Shown here one piece after another: positions 1 to 13,300 of a DNA stretch of 64,000 nt. The notes under the pieces are model-generated. The model ran no database searches and was not told the origin of the DNA. It saw only the letters and a list, made by a program, of their open reading frames with translations. Every line of letters begins with the position of its first letter. Within the stretch, counting starts at the first letter, position 1. The DNA comes from Henricia sp. BOLD:AAB3569 (taxonomy: Eukaryota; Echinodermata; Asteroidea; Spinulosida; Echinasteridae). A program made the position numbers and the translations under genes. The stretch lies in contig JBBELK010000368.1 of the NCBI GenBank assembly GCA_037783545.1, forward strand, positions 1,639,764 to 1,703,763, in the 5' to 3' direction.

Positions 1-330
1 TTATTGCAATGAAATCTTCAAAGTTGAAAAAGGCCACCTTTTATTGATTTTACATCCAAACGAACAATAGTATGTCTTGCTCAACAAGTAATCCGTCATT
101 ATGAAGCAAAGCTTAGGCACAAAATTGTTTAGCATGTCACAGGCCCTTTAACTGCAAATGATGTATCTAACAAGTAGCAAATAACCCTTTAAAATGTTCT
201 GGCCAAGCACAAAATGTCCATGTCCTCTGTCGTCCAATAGATACATGTAGGAGCATGACTAAAAAAGCAGAAACAATGAATTGATCATTTCAGTATTAAC
301 GTCACAGAAAATTGTTTTTCTTTATTCCAG
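1..330 (+). other. Intron, no feature seen
   Basis: AT-rich non-coding sequence ending in the acceptor of the first exon in the window. No open frame, RNA or repeat recognised. Confidence 0.6.
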
Positions 331-447
331 GGAGTTCAACCAACAGGAAGCAAAAAGTCAGCTGCCCCCGGTGGCCCCAATCCTAGCGCCTCCATTACAT
401 CGCAGACACCCGCTAGGAACCCGTTTAGCCCCTCCCCCCAGCATCAC
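331..447 (+). CDS. ADGB: ADGB exon 1 of window: Ser/Pro-rich linker
   Basis: The acceptor ends in TTTATTCCAG and the donor is GTAAGC; 117 bases, phase 0 at both ends. It encodes a low-complexity linker (GVQPTGSKKSAAPGG and following, ending SPSPQHH), without a recognisable domain. I found no exon for the conserved Asp-Phe-rich block expected before the next exon, so that block is probably upstream of this linker and outside the window. Support is splice signals and phase only. Confidence 0.6.
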
Positions 448-3400
448 GTAAGCTCCACCAATTTATTGGTCCTTGGTCAGTTGTGATTGGTTCTGCCAAT
501 GGGTTAGCCTTGTCCAAGGCTGTGGGCTTGTCTCACCGTGTCGGCGATGGCCAAGCCGTGGAGAAAGGCCCCAAGGAAAACCCTGCCAAGCAGTGACTGT
601 ATACGGCAAACAGTGCCCAACAGTGAATAGACTAGTTTCTGGAATCTCTTGGTCTGTGTCTTTAGACCTTTATCACGGTGCGGCCATCTTCCCTTTTACC
701 CTATTAAAATGAACGTAACCAAAGCGAGGCTTGCCGAAATAAAATAGTTTGGCCCCGTGTTGAAAATGTTCATTGTGTGCATCACAATGACGTGCGCGCG
801 GTGCGATCAAGAAAACGCGCAGCGCGGACAGTGATTCTCTCAAAACAGCAACGGAAGACTGCACGCGCTATCGCGCAGACACGCACACGCACTGATCATG
901 CCCCACACGTACACGTACTATGCAGTGTGGAACAAGACGGAAGATGGAATCACCGTGATAAAGGTCTATAGCACAGCCTGTTTCTTTATATTTGCGTAGG
1001 AAATCTGATGGAAATATAAAGAAACACGTAACCGTGCCGTGTGCACTTAGAACAAGGCTGTGCTTTAGATAAAGACCAAGAGATTCTGTGAACCAGTCTA
1101 TTCACTGTTGGGCACTGTTCGCCCCATGTGGTCGCTGCTTGGCTGGATTTTTCTTGCGCCTTTCTCCGCGGCTTGGCCTTCGCCGGCACGGTGAGACAAG
1201 ATCACAGCCTTGGACAAGGCTACCAATGGGTTAAACCCAACCATCTCATATTTTGATGAGTCTTGGCTTACTTATTGATTGGGATCTACCCTTAGAACTA
1301 TGGGGGATATGTACAGTTGAAGTCAGAAGTACAAATATATGTACACCACTACCATCATCACCCAAAATGGTAAACAGGACTACCCGAACCATTGCAAGGT
1401 GTACAAGCTATGTTTTAAGTACTGCATGCACGTGAGGAATTCCACAAAATCAAGACTTTAGTAAAGACTGTTACAAAAATGGTGTAAGCACACCAGTTTT
1501 AACACTTGGTTGCATACAGTTGCATTTATACTTCTGACTTCAACTGTTTATTCCCCATAGTTCTAGGGGTAATTGGGATCCCATAGCACCAAATCTGAAA
1601 TTTTAGATTAATCGGACCAGTGGTTTGGGAGATACGTCAATATAAAGATTTGGGGATTTTGCAAAACGTAGTCGTGTCTGCTAACCGTGCGCGCCTAAAC
1701 CTAACTAATATTAAATTTGTTTGCTTTCTTTTGCAATAATTAAACCGCATTAGGACAAGGATAAGGTAATTTTTTTGCGGAATTTAATTCATTTCTAAAA
1801 TCTCTATTAAATTTCTATTCCTCTTTTGCCGTTTACCTGTCGTCATAGTTTCCAAAGCTTTATCATCAAATTTTTAAGATGTTTGTCTCTTTCTTGAAAT
1901 ATTTTGTTTCTAATTGTAAGTATGCTACTTAAAATTTGCTGAGGATCGATGATGTTTCCAGATATAATTTTTAAGAATCTTTAAGACAAATGTTTATTGA
2001 TCCCTTAAGCCCTGCGCAAAAAACACGAAACACGAAAAACATGAAACAAAAACGTTTTTCTCGTGACTTTAACATTCGTCTGCGTTACCCAAAACAGAAA
2101 ACAGTGCTTGTTCCGCGAAACATGTTTTCATCGAAACAGACTTTTCGGTCTACCGTCTGTGGTACTTGTTTCGATACTGGAGAAACGATGACTTACCGAT
2201 GACCAATCATCAATCGTATTCCGGATCACGTGGTATCAAGATATCATGTGACTGTACTGCTTTATTGTCACAGCTGGCGGCGCTGTATCCATTTCGGTGG
2301 CATTTTTGTTTCGTTGTGTGGCATTTCTGTTTTCTGTTTGCGGGATGGATACACTGAAACGCGAAACGGGGGGTAAACAAATTTGTTTTGTGTTTCAAGT
2401 TTTTTGCCTCCCGTTTGCGCCGGTCTTTATAAGAAAGCCGATTACAAAACATTAGCCTATTTTTCCTGCATTAAAAAAAATTTTATATTAAAATGTTATA
2501 TCAAAACTAGCAGGTGATCCTCAAACATTTTTGAGTAGTATAGTTTAATACATCATGTATTAAGCATTGCACAGATTTTCTTAAAAAATCAGTTTCTTAA
2601 AATGTTATCTGAACTTGCACTTTTATAAGTGTAAGGCCCGCTTCAAACGTCGCGCTTATGCCGTGTCGAATTAAATTTAACTTGGCACGACTATGGCACG
2701 ACGTTAGCACCGCAGTGGCTTCAAACGTCGAACTTAATTGGAAACTCCCAGTCGAGCTTAAATACATCCAACATGGCGGATGAGTATTGTGCACGTCATG
2801 GACGTTGTGCACGTGCGTTTTCCATTCTGTCCATTATACGTCGCCATTTTATTATTTTGATGCACTTGTTTGTTGGTTATTTCTTTACTCACATACGCGC
2901 TGCGAGCATGCGCATTTCTAGTTGTGAACAAAATTGCGGACCAACTTCGAACTGGAATTAAATTCGACACGGCAGAAGCACGACGTTTGAAGCCAAGCCG
3001 TGCTTGTGCCGCACTAAATTGAGTTAGCACGGCAGACCCTGTCGAGCTCAAATCTTCTGCCGTGTCGAACTCATTTTGCCGAGCCAAATGGCTTCAAACG
3101 TCGTGCTTGTGCCGTGTCGAATTTAACAAAATCAAGTTAAATTGAATTCAACATGGCATAAGCGCGACGTTTGAAGCGGGCTTTACACATGTTTTATGTG
3201 TATATTTACTTTATCCTTCGCACCCACGTCGCCAGTTAAATTATTAAACTGTATTTTTTCACCCTGTTCGTAATGTAACTATAATGATTTTATTTCTCTT
3301 TTTTCTGCAGGCTTCTTTGGACGACAGAGCTCCCCACTACTTCTGTATCCTTTATTAATCCTCAAATCCTTTGGAATAATTGTTTATTCAAACTTGTGTA

Positions 3401-6400
3401 TGACCACCAGTTCTTTTTCGTGGCTGCACAGTCGTCCAAAATTTTTTTCAGTACAAAGATTGTGACCTTGGTTCTTTATAAAAAATAATAACATTCGTGT
3501 CTTATATGAGTCTTTCCACGGTAAAGGGGGCATTTTGGCAACACATACCATATTTTCCAGAAAATACCTTTGTCTGGTCTCAAAATAAAAGCAATAAGTT
3601 TCAGTTGTTCTGAAGAGATAACTTGGGCCCAAAAAGGGTTACAAATAGTGTGACAACATGCCTTTCTAAAAACTCTGCGTACAAATTTCCAATATACGCT
3701 CGTAACCGGGACGGCCTAAAATGTAACACAAGTGTCCGTCCTGGTTACGAGCGTATATTGGAAATTTGTACCAGAGTTTTTAGAAAGGCATGTTGTCACA
3801 CTATTTGTAATCCTTTTTGGGCCTAAGTTATCTCCTCAGAACAACTGAAACTTATTTATTTTATTTTGAGACCAGACAAAGTTATTTCCTCGAAATAAAA
3901 TGTTTTAATAAGGAGCTTCAAATCGCAGCTGAATGCAAAGGTCCGACCTGTCAATCAACCGAACCCGCCGACCAATCACAACAGAACTAGCAGACAGCAC
4001 CCACATAGGTCAAAGTGCATTGCCTCACAAACAAATTGATTGCGATTTTATGCTGATACGTTGTATGCGGTGTTCCGGGTGAATTTTTGGTTTCAAGGCC
4101 GGGCGATTCGCTGTTCAAAGGTAAGAAAGCGAATTGTTATGAATATATGACATCTCTGTATCACTGGCCTTTTACCAAGTACATGCTACAGTAACTGGCG
4201 ACCCTGAAACATGAATACCTTTGAGTTTTCTCCAATGAGTCTGTGCTTTCCGTCGAAAGTCCCATTGGTTTGTGCAGTGTGTGTGGACATTTTGACAATA
4301 GCGAGTGAGGCATAGCACAATATCCAAGGGGGCGGGGTTAATTGAGCAATCTCGGAACTATGCATTGCATGAAGCTTACAAGTGTCTCCCACCTAAACAT
4401 TGAGATACATGAGTGGGTGGCGCCATTGGCAGCCAACGACCAGAGACACCGGGGAATTCCCTTAGTCTTCACGACAGAATGCTCTGGGATCTTTTAAGTG
4501 CGTTACACAACACATTAGACCAACGGCTTTACATCCCTTCCAAAGGATTGAACAATTGTGGTTGAGTGCCTTGCTCAAGGGCACAGGTACCACGGCCAGG
4601 TATCGAACCCGCAACACCAAGTTTTCACCCCTGTTACGGGTCAATGACCAAAACCATTCGGCCACTATACTAGTTCCTTAACTTCGTGGTTCTACAGTCG
4701 TGGATAACTTAGAGACGAGTGAAGTCATTGTAAGTTTCTCGTCCCTGTCGCGTTGGTTTGACCCTCCCCCGGAGCTCCCTAAGACTTCCCATAGTTCAAC
4801 GCGTGAGAAGGAGAAACACAAGGATGGTGATTCTGTGGCTGGATCCAGTAGCGTGGCCGATGGTGTTGGTGAGGAGATGAAATTGAAAACTTGTTAATTA
4901 AAGCCTAGCGTACATCGACCTTGCAACTGGAAGCAACTAGTGGCAACTGGTGTTTCTGGCAACTGGAAGCAACTCGCAGCAACTGGGAGCAACTGATCAG
5001 TTGCTTAAAAAAGTCGATGTACGCACACTTGCAACTACTGGCAACTGGAAAAATCCCATTTGCTGCGAGTTGCTCATGTTCTACTTTCTGGCAACTAGTT
5101 GTACCCAGTTGCGTTGATGTATGCGTACATGCAACTAGTTGCTGTCAGTTGCTCGCGTGCATCTGATCACGTGCGCGCACATCGACAGCAACTGCAAGCA
5201 ACAGTTGCTTCCAGTTACGAGGTCATCGTATTCTAGGCTTTACCGAGTTGCCGTGTTGATGTGCGCGCTCTGGAAATGTAGACATGGCTGGATGGTCCCA
5301 GTTGCCGCTAGTTGCGCAACTGATCAGTTGCTGTCGATGAGCGTGCTACGCACACATCGACAGCAACTGATCAGTTGAGTTGCTTCCAGTTGCAATGTCG
5401 ATGTACGCTAGGCTTGAGGTTTTTCCCTTACCCGACATAACTCGATTACCACTGTTTACTCTGTAGACACTATGCACCAATCCGAGAGCTGAAGTCCTCT
5501 TCTCTGTACGTTTCGCCATAACTGGGGGCCATCCAGTGCCATAAACTGTGCCTATTGTGTTGGGGTTATTCCACGAGGCTGGGTACAAAAAGTGTGACAT
5601 ACCATATCTTAAATATGAGTAACATTCCAGCCCAGCTACTTTAGTATTAAAGTATATTCATTTCATAAAGAAACACATGTTACACTACAATAGAAGTATT
5701 TACATCACATTGTAACAAAACTACAGACCTCCAAAATGTACTTGTAGTGTTAAACATACCGGTGTCCATGTTGCGTAGGTAAGACAAATATTTCATGATC
5801 TGTGAGAGATTGGTCAGTGAAAACAACATGTTAATATTGGGACACCTAGCCATATTCAGTACAACAAATATTTCATGATCTGTGAGAGATTGGTCAGTGA
5901 AAACAACATGATTATATTGGAACACCTAGCCATATTCAGTACAACAAATATTTCACCAGATAAATAATTCTCCAGTCTTTAAATAAAAGAACTTGTACCA
6001 ACGCAACATGGACACTGCTTTGTTTTATATACCCAACCTCATGGAATGACCCGTTGATGATAAGCCGTTACATTATGTTGTCACTTCGACAGATTTTGCC
6101 CCTTTATTGTAAACTTGCGACGCCTGTGTACGCGAAGGGGGAGCGTTGTGCGCTGTTCAATTTAACAACAAGACAGAATGCCCAGTTCATGGCAGTGGAT
6201 GGCCCCCAGTAGTGGCGGGCGTGCAGGGAAGGAGTCCTTAGCAACCAGATTAGTGTATAGCCATGTTCGCACTAGACTTTTTTGGATGGTTTTACCAAGA
6301 GGACGGTAAAATGGAAAATGGTCAAATTTGACCAATGTCCACATTTTGATTTTTTGACACTGGGAAATTTTACCGAGACCGCGGGAATGCATTATATTGA

Positions 6401-9400
6401 CCAAGCTATCAATATATGCTAAGCGCATGCATGCGTGGTGTACATGCACTCATGCCCACCCAGATGTATGACGTGCTTCTAGCTCCTCGCTGTGTCCGCA
6501 CTGCACTTATCGTCTTGGGCAGTGGTTGGCCAAGAAAAGTAACGTCCCAGGTTGTCCCCATATTGGACTTAAAATGCGGACAGCCAAAAAAAGTCCAATG
6601 CGGACTGGGCTTATGAGAAAAAACTTCATAGCATGCTCAGGTGGGACTCGAACCCACAACCTCTCACATACTGGGCAGACATACCACTCGACCACTGAGC
6701 TGGCTGGTTCGACTCGGGAAGTACTGAGTTTACAAAAAATGCCCAATAAATGAGATAAATAGTCTTAATAAATAAATTGGTTTTCATAAATTTATTTTCA
6801 TTTCCAGCAATATCAAAGGAAAACCCCAATCCCAGCATTCCAGGCCTTTTGGTTGCTGAACCGTATTCCTGGAAGAGCCTGGTCGTAGGTCAACCGATTC
6901 TACGCATCCGCACCACGTCTACCAAGGCTGCCGCCCTCACGCTGCCGCCGGGACGACACGTTTTGCGGTTTACCATGAATGCGCCCCTCGGTCATCACGT
7001 GCACCTCTGCTCGACCGTTCCATTTGTGTACGGGGATGAGGAAATAGTCATGACGCATCTCGTGAAAGTAATTATTTATGTTAAATGCCCATTGTATGAT
7101 TTACAATGACCCAATTTTGTTTTTCATAAGTTGACAAGAAAAACCTTACTCAAAGTGTTGATAGCAATGGTAACAAACGCCACATAAATTTATTTCCCTC
7201 CAAAATGGTATTTCATGCTGGAAATTGACGATTGAAAGTCCCATGCACGGGACGTTTTTACCATTCACTTGTACACAATCCATATATAGATTTTCAAGGT
7301 TTTCTGAAGCATTGATGCATCTAATGGCCCGGTCACACACAGACGACGCACGTCGCGGGCTGTGCGTTGAGCGCGCGGTGCACGCGCTGGCCATTCGTCC
7401 CACACGCTAGCAACACGTGATGCATTTGTTGGTGTTTTTGACATGTGCGCTCTGTATACGGTCTGTATGTATGCGCCCAGTATACGCGCAGCGCGTCAGC
7501 AACACGCTATGCATTCGGTGTCAGCTCGCTAGCCTCTCCCAAATCCTGACAAAAGTTGGGCGCACAACGACGCACTGATCCTATTTTCAATTTTTTGCTG
7601 AATTTTCAGTGCGCGGGCCGTGCGTCGTCTATGTGTGACCGGGCCATTAGGCCCGCTTCAAACATCGCGCTTGTGCCGTGTCGAATTAAATTAAACTTGA
7701 TTTTTAAATTCGACACGGCACAAGCACGACACTCATCCGCCATGTTGGATGTAGTTAAGCTCGACTGGGAGTTTGCAATTAAGTTTGACGTTTGAAGCCA
7801 CTTTAAAAGTTAAATTTAATTCGACACGGCATAAGCGCGACGTTTGAAGCGGGCCTAAGTAGCTAAAATTTCTTTAGGCTAGTTTACCAATATTCTTCCT
7901 TAGATATGTTACACTCTTATTCCACGAATCTGTAAAAAAATTATCTTGCAAATGATACATAATTAGTTTACTAAACTTTGGTGGATTTTTATCACATACA
8001 TTTGTGTAAAATGGCACCTTTGTGGGAGAAATTGCCAACTAAAGGTGTTTCTTTTATAAATTGTCTGCAGACAATTTTTTTACCATTCATTCAACACAAA
8101 AACCATGCATGGATTTTTCAGGTTTTCTGAAGTATTACTGCATCTATGTGGCTGAAATTTCTACAAGGCAGTTTATCAACATTAGTCTTTAGTTATGTAA
8201 TGCTGTTGTTCCTGTTTTTAAAAGTTTTCTAATCATGTATTGTAATCTGTCTTTAAAGTTATATTGTCTGTGGTTCTCAGCAAATTCATTTTTTTTTCGG
8301 ACAAAATTTGAAAGCATTTACTTTATTTTAATGAAAAAACATCATATTTTGTTTTTTAGACATCAGCAACCCTCTGAAAAATGTCATTTTTATACGGCCG
8401 TTTTTGTAGCTTGCCTAAATTTGCCTTGCTCAAGGCTGTAATGCATACAGGACTAGTGGCCTGTCTAATCACTTTTCGAATATATCTCGGAAAGAAGTAA
8501 ACAGATTAGACAGGCCGCTAGTCCAGAGGGCACGCCGTACACTGCGCATTACAGACTAAACACAGGAAGTCAGACTTGGCAAGTCTACACCTTACCGTGG
8601 TTGAATTATTGGTGGACCGCCAATAATTCAAAATTTTGACAGTAATCGTTCGTTTACTAAACCTTGGTCAATTTTTTTTAAATCATGTAATCTGTCTTTC
8701 TTGCTTCCTAGGAGAGTTGTCGTTTTGTGGATCACGCAACACGGTTAATGCGGTCTATCGGTAACGTTATCCAACATTTAGACAACAAAGAGAGTTTGAA
8801 GGAAGCCAATTCAGCTATGATTAACATTCATTGTCCTGTCAGGAAAAATAGGGAATCAGTGCTTCGTAACTTTGAGGTAAAGTCACCATGGTTATTTAAA
8901 GGCACAGACTCGTCAGCAATGCGCGCGCGTCAAATTCGTGCCACGAAATACGAGCTCTATGCCTTTGCTATGGAGCTGCGTATTTCGTTCCACGAATTTG
9001 GCGCGCGCGCATTGCTGACGAGCCTGTGCCTTTAAGGCAAGATACCATTTATGGAAGACAATATTTAAAAGGACCTTTGTCATCCAGAACTTTCTTGGCA
9101 TATTAGAACATAAAATGGCCAAATTTTTTTTTTAGCAATTTATGTTTTTGGTATAATTTGACTTTATTTGATATCCTTAACATTTCTGCAAAGTTTCGTG
9201 ACTTGAAAATTTGTATTTTTTAAATTACAGAATTTTCCAAAACCCAGGTGACTAATGGGTATGCAAATTGGCATTTTTACGAAGTGACGAATTGGAAAAG
9301 ATAGCATGTGCACGAAATGCGTTTTCACAGAGTTGCAATAATGTTATTCGTGGGCAAGACACTTAATCTCAATCGCCTCATCCACCCAAGCGATATTTGG

Positions 9401-10291
9401 GGAGCTGTTAGGGGAAGTGCTGATAGGGTTGTGCGCCTTGGCCGGGCAGCCACCTAGTTGAAGCAAAATGGTTCTAGTGATTTCCTGATGGCAGCGGTAA
9501 TAATGGCAACAGTGCCAGGAGTACCCTGTAGGGGGAATGCCAAATCCAAGTGCTGATACAATGTAGGGTTGTGCACCTTGGCCGGGCAGCCACCTAGTTG
9601 AAGTGAAATGGTTCTGGTGATTCCCTGATAGCAGCGGTAATAATGGCAACAGTGCCAGATGTATCCTGCATTATTTCTCTATTTTATCCAATGGGGCGAC
9701 ACTTTTTGTGTAGAGAGCCCTATTAGGTCGACAATTTGGCGTAGTCCCAATATTTTGGAAGTCAAAATCAATTTGTTTAGGTCAAAATCCATCTTTTTCA
9801 AATCGAGAACCATTTTTATTAGGTCTAGAACCATCTCTCTTAGGTCTGGAACCATTTTGGGAACCTTTGGGTAACAGAATTTTGGTGTCCAATTGATGTC
9901 TTTTAGCCGAAATTTCGGTGGTAGTTTGGCAAAGTCTTTCCGGCATGTCGTCCCTTTGCAGCATTAAGTGATATTATTTCTCTATTTTATCCAATGGGTC
10001 GACACTTTTTGCGTAGAGAGCCCTATTAGGATGACGCGCCCTATTGGTCGACAATTTGGTGTAGGCCCAATATTTTGGAAGTCAAAATCAATTTGTTTAG
10101 GTCAAAATCCATCTTTTTCAAATCGAGAACCATTTTTATTAGGTCTAGAACCGTCTCTCTTAGGTCTGGAACCATTTTGGGAACCTTTGGGTAACAGAAT
10201 TTTGGTGTCCAATTGATGTCTTTTAGCCGAAATTTCGGTGGTAGTTTGGCAAAGTCTTTCCGGCGTGTCGTCCCTTTGCGGCATTAAGTGA

Positions 10292-10322
<31 letters not shown>

Positions 10323-13300
10323 GGACCAACGGACATGCGCGATCGGCCTAGTATGATAGTAGACTTAATAACTAGTCTAGCATCAGAGTTGTTGTGTTTG
10401 CAATTTCTGTGGTTATTTTTTACCAGTTCCTAGAAGTAGTTTTGGTCGACTAGTTTGGGTCATCGACCCGCAACACTCGGTGAAAAGTTGGTGTCACGGG
10501 TGTGAAACCTGGCCGTGGTACCTGTGCCCTTGAGCAAGGCACTTAAACACACTTGCTCCATCCTTCGGAAGGGATGTAAAGCCGTTGGTCCAGTGTATTG
10601 TGTAGAGCACACTTTCGTGAAGAGTTAGGGGATTCCGCGGTGTCTCTGGCCGTCGGTTGCCAATGGCACCACCCACCTATGTATCTCGATGTTTAGGTGG
10701 AAGACACTTGTAAGCTTCATGCAATTCAGCCTACGCGCTGCGAATTGAAGTTCATTAAACCCATTAAATAAACATAAATATTAATATTTCTCCACAAGGT
10801 CTTTGGGGATGCATTGTACCAGACAATCCGCAAAGCTAACGGCGAGAACTTCACGGCAGACACCGCCTATGCATGGAAGCTGTTCACACTGGACGTTAAC
10901 TCCAAACTTGTTTCTGGTGTCAATAATCCCAGCAGTCGACCAGGTAAATACAAATCAATTTGATACAAATCGTAAACAGGTCTTTGCCAATCTTATTTTC
11001 TGAGTATGTACTACGACGTCATGGGGAACACAAATTATACTTCATTTTTGAGCCTCGACCAATTTTTTTGGGCACAGAAAAAAATGTGCCTAGCAATAGG
11101 TTACCAACTAAACGTATATGTTTGTATTACGTTGACTGGTACTCTATTTTTTGTTGAGCAGATAAATTTGTCTAATTTGCCTTAATACTAATTTAACATA
11201 TATCCCAAACTCATTTTGGCAGTTTTCAAAATGAAATTCTGAAATTGTTTTCAGGTCCAGGGTTGGCAGTGCCAACAGGTACGGTCCTGTTAAAATGGAA
11301 CAAAAATGTACTTTTATGAAAATGTCTCAGAAATTTTCCTAATTGGAAATTTAGCATTTCCCAAACTCATTTTTGGCAGTTTTCGAAAGAAAATTATAAT
11401 AAAAGAAGAAAAATTCTTAGGTCCCGGGTCGCCAGTGCCAACAGGTCTGGTCCTGTCAAAATTGACCAAACATAGATTTTTCTGAAAATGTCTCAGAAAT
11501 AATCCTTGCCCTACCATCTTGCAATAATTTTACATATGCTATGCCATTTTCAAAAGTTTTGCAAGCTATGGACTTTTTGCATTTCTTTAGTAGATTTAGA
11601 GTAGAATAACATTTTACTCAAAGTTACTTCTAGTCATGATTATCTCAAAACCTGAAACATAAGGTGCAGAGACATTTTGTACAGTCATGTTGGTTTTTTT
11701 GACGAGTTGGCAACACTGCATACGACAAACATAATTTTACATAAAAGCCAAATGCTGACATTATTTTGTCAGAAATGTTCGCTTAGTTTTTAAAATTGAC
11801 CGACATTATTTTTAAACTTGGGATCACTGAGAAAAATTGTAATGGCCTTATCGGGATTCGAACTCGAGACCTCGGACTCACTGAGCAGACGCTATACCAG
11901 CTGAGCTATAAGGCACAGTTGGTATACTCCCTCAGGTTTTCCTTATGGACCCAATTCTTCTCTCGGTGTTGCATGGTAGCGCAACTGGGCAAAGTAATAA
12001 ACGCAACATCTGGTATGGTGCCTGATCACCATTGAAATGAAACAACCAAACTTGGGATGAGAGAAAAATCGTGAGGGCCTTATCGGGATTCGAACCCGAG
12101 AACTCTGAGGGAGTATACCAACTGTGCTTTATAGCTCAGATGGTAGAGTGTCTGCCCGGTGAGTCAGAGGTCTCGGGTTCGAATCCCGATAGGGCCCTTA
12201 TGATTTTTCTCTCATCCTAAGTTTGGTTGTTTCGTAGGTGAAATAGAAAATTCCAGAGCAACTTTTTATGCTTTTTTGCACATTTATGGTAAATTTCAGG
12301 ACCTATTACTACATTGCTGGCTACAGAGAGCAGGCCAGGTATAATGTGTGTGTGCAATGTGATTGGATGACACAGTGATGAATATGCAAATGTTCATGAA
12401 TATGCAAATTTTGTCATGAATATGCAAATACGGCACGAATATGCAAAAGTAGTGCTGTTGCAAGTACAGTGTAGTGTGAATATGCAAATACATGTAGATG
12501 TTTTTGGTTGTTTATAGAATTCATGCTTCATTTGCTAGTTTTAGAAGCATCTGAACAGGGATACTTTCAAATTTGATTTTGAGAATTATACAATATTGGA
12601 TGGCTTTGAGGGTGATATGAGTATTTTCCTCGGTATTTTCATGACGAGTGCGGTATATTCTCATATTACCCGAAAAGACATCCAATATTATTACTTTGTT
12701 TTGAAAGATTTCCGCAAGATTTTTGTCTGTTTGGTGTTGAAAACTTCATTTCTTTTCCAACGTTTACAACTGCATGAACTTTTGTTACTGTTGTACAGTA
12801 TTTTTGTTACTGTACTCACGTGCGCGTTTCATGCACGCGTTTCACGCACATGTGCATTGCACGTACATGCACGTTGCACGCACATGCACAGTGCATTGAC
12901 TTGATCCACGATGCGCAAGTACGCGTGTGCTTTGCTGCGCCCAGCGTGGACGCACATCAGATCGGTGCTCTGTGCTGCACAGTATCGCAAACGCACAGTA
13001 TCCGCAAAAGCTTAATTTTATAAAATATCAATTCTTGATCAGAACAGACGTTTGTTGAATACAGTGAACTTGTGGATAACAAGGCACTGATCGACCAATC
13101 ACTTTGGAATTACTTTCAAGACTGTTTTGCTTCATTGATTTCCTCCAGGTCCAAGAGGACCTGTTTGAACAAAGTGATTCCCACTCCTTCCCCGTAATTT
13201 TTCTCAAAAACTTCATATCCGTGTAGTTGTAGCACAGTTAATATAATGTCATTTTCCCCTATACCTCCACCATGCCCATTACTTCCCATAGAGGATCCTA

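Larger units (their letters stand above)
7080..7945. mobile_element. TTTAAAGGCCC-type repeat F2, interrupted by two MITEs
   Basis: Segments 7080-7321 and 7858-7945 match, inverted, the uninterrupted copy at 42630-43002 (shared words include TTACTCAAAGTGTTGATAGC and TTCCACGAATCTGTAAAAAA). The inserted elements are listed separately. The left end starts 12 bases after ADGB exon 4. Confidence 0.75.

Noticed and set aside
448-3310. Missing exon for the conserved Asp-Phe-rich segment before DDRAPHYF
   Set aside because: I searched the intron by eye and found no matching codons; phases of the flanking exons already agree, so the segment is probably upstream of the window.
12126-12200. Functional tRNA gene
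   Set aside because: A and B boxes are good, but the same sequence occurs four times with SINE-like flanks and the acceptor stem is not convincing.
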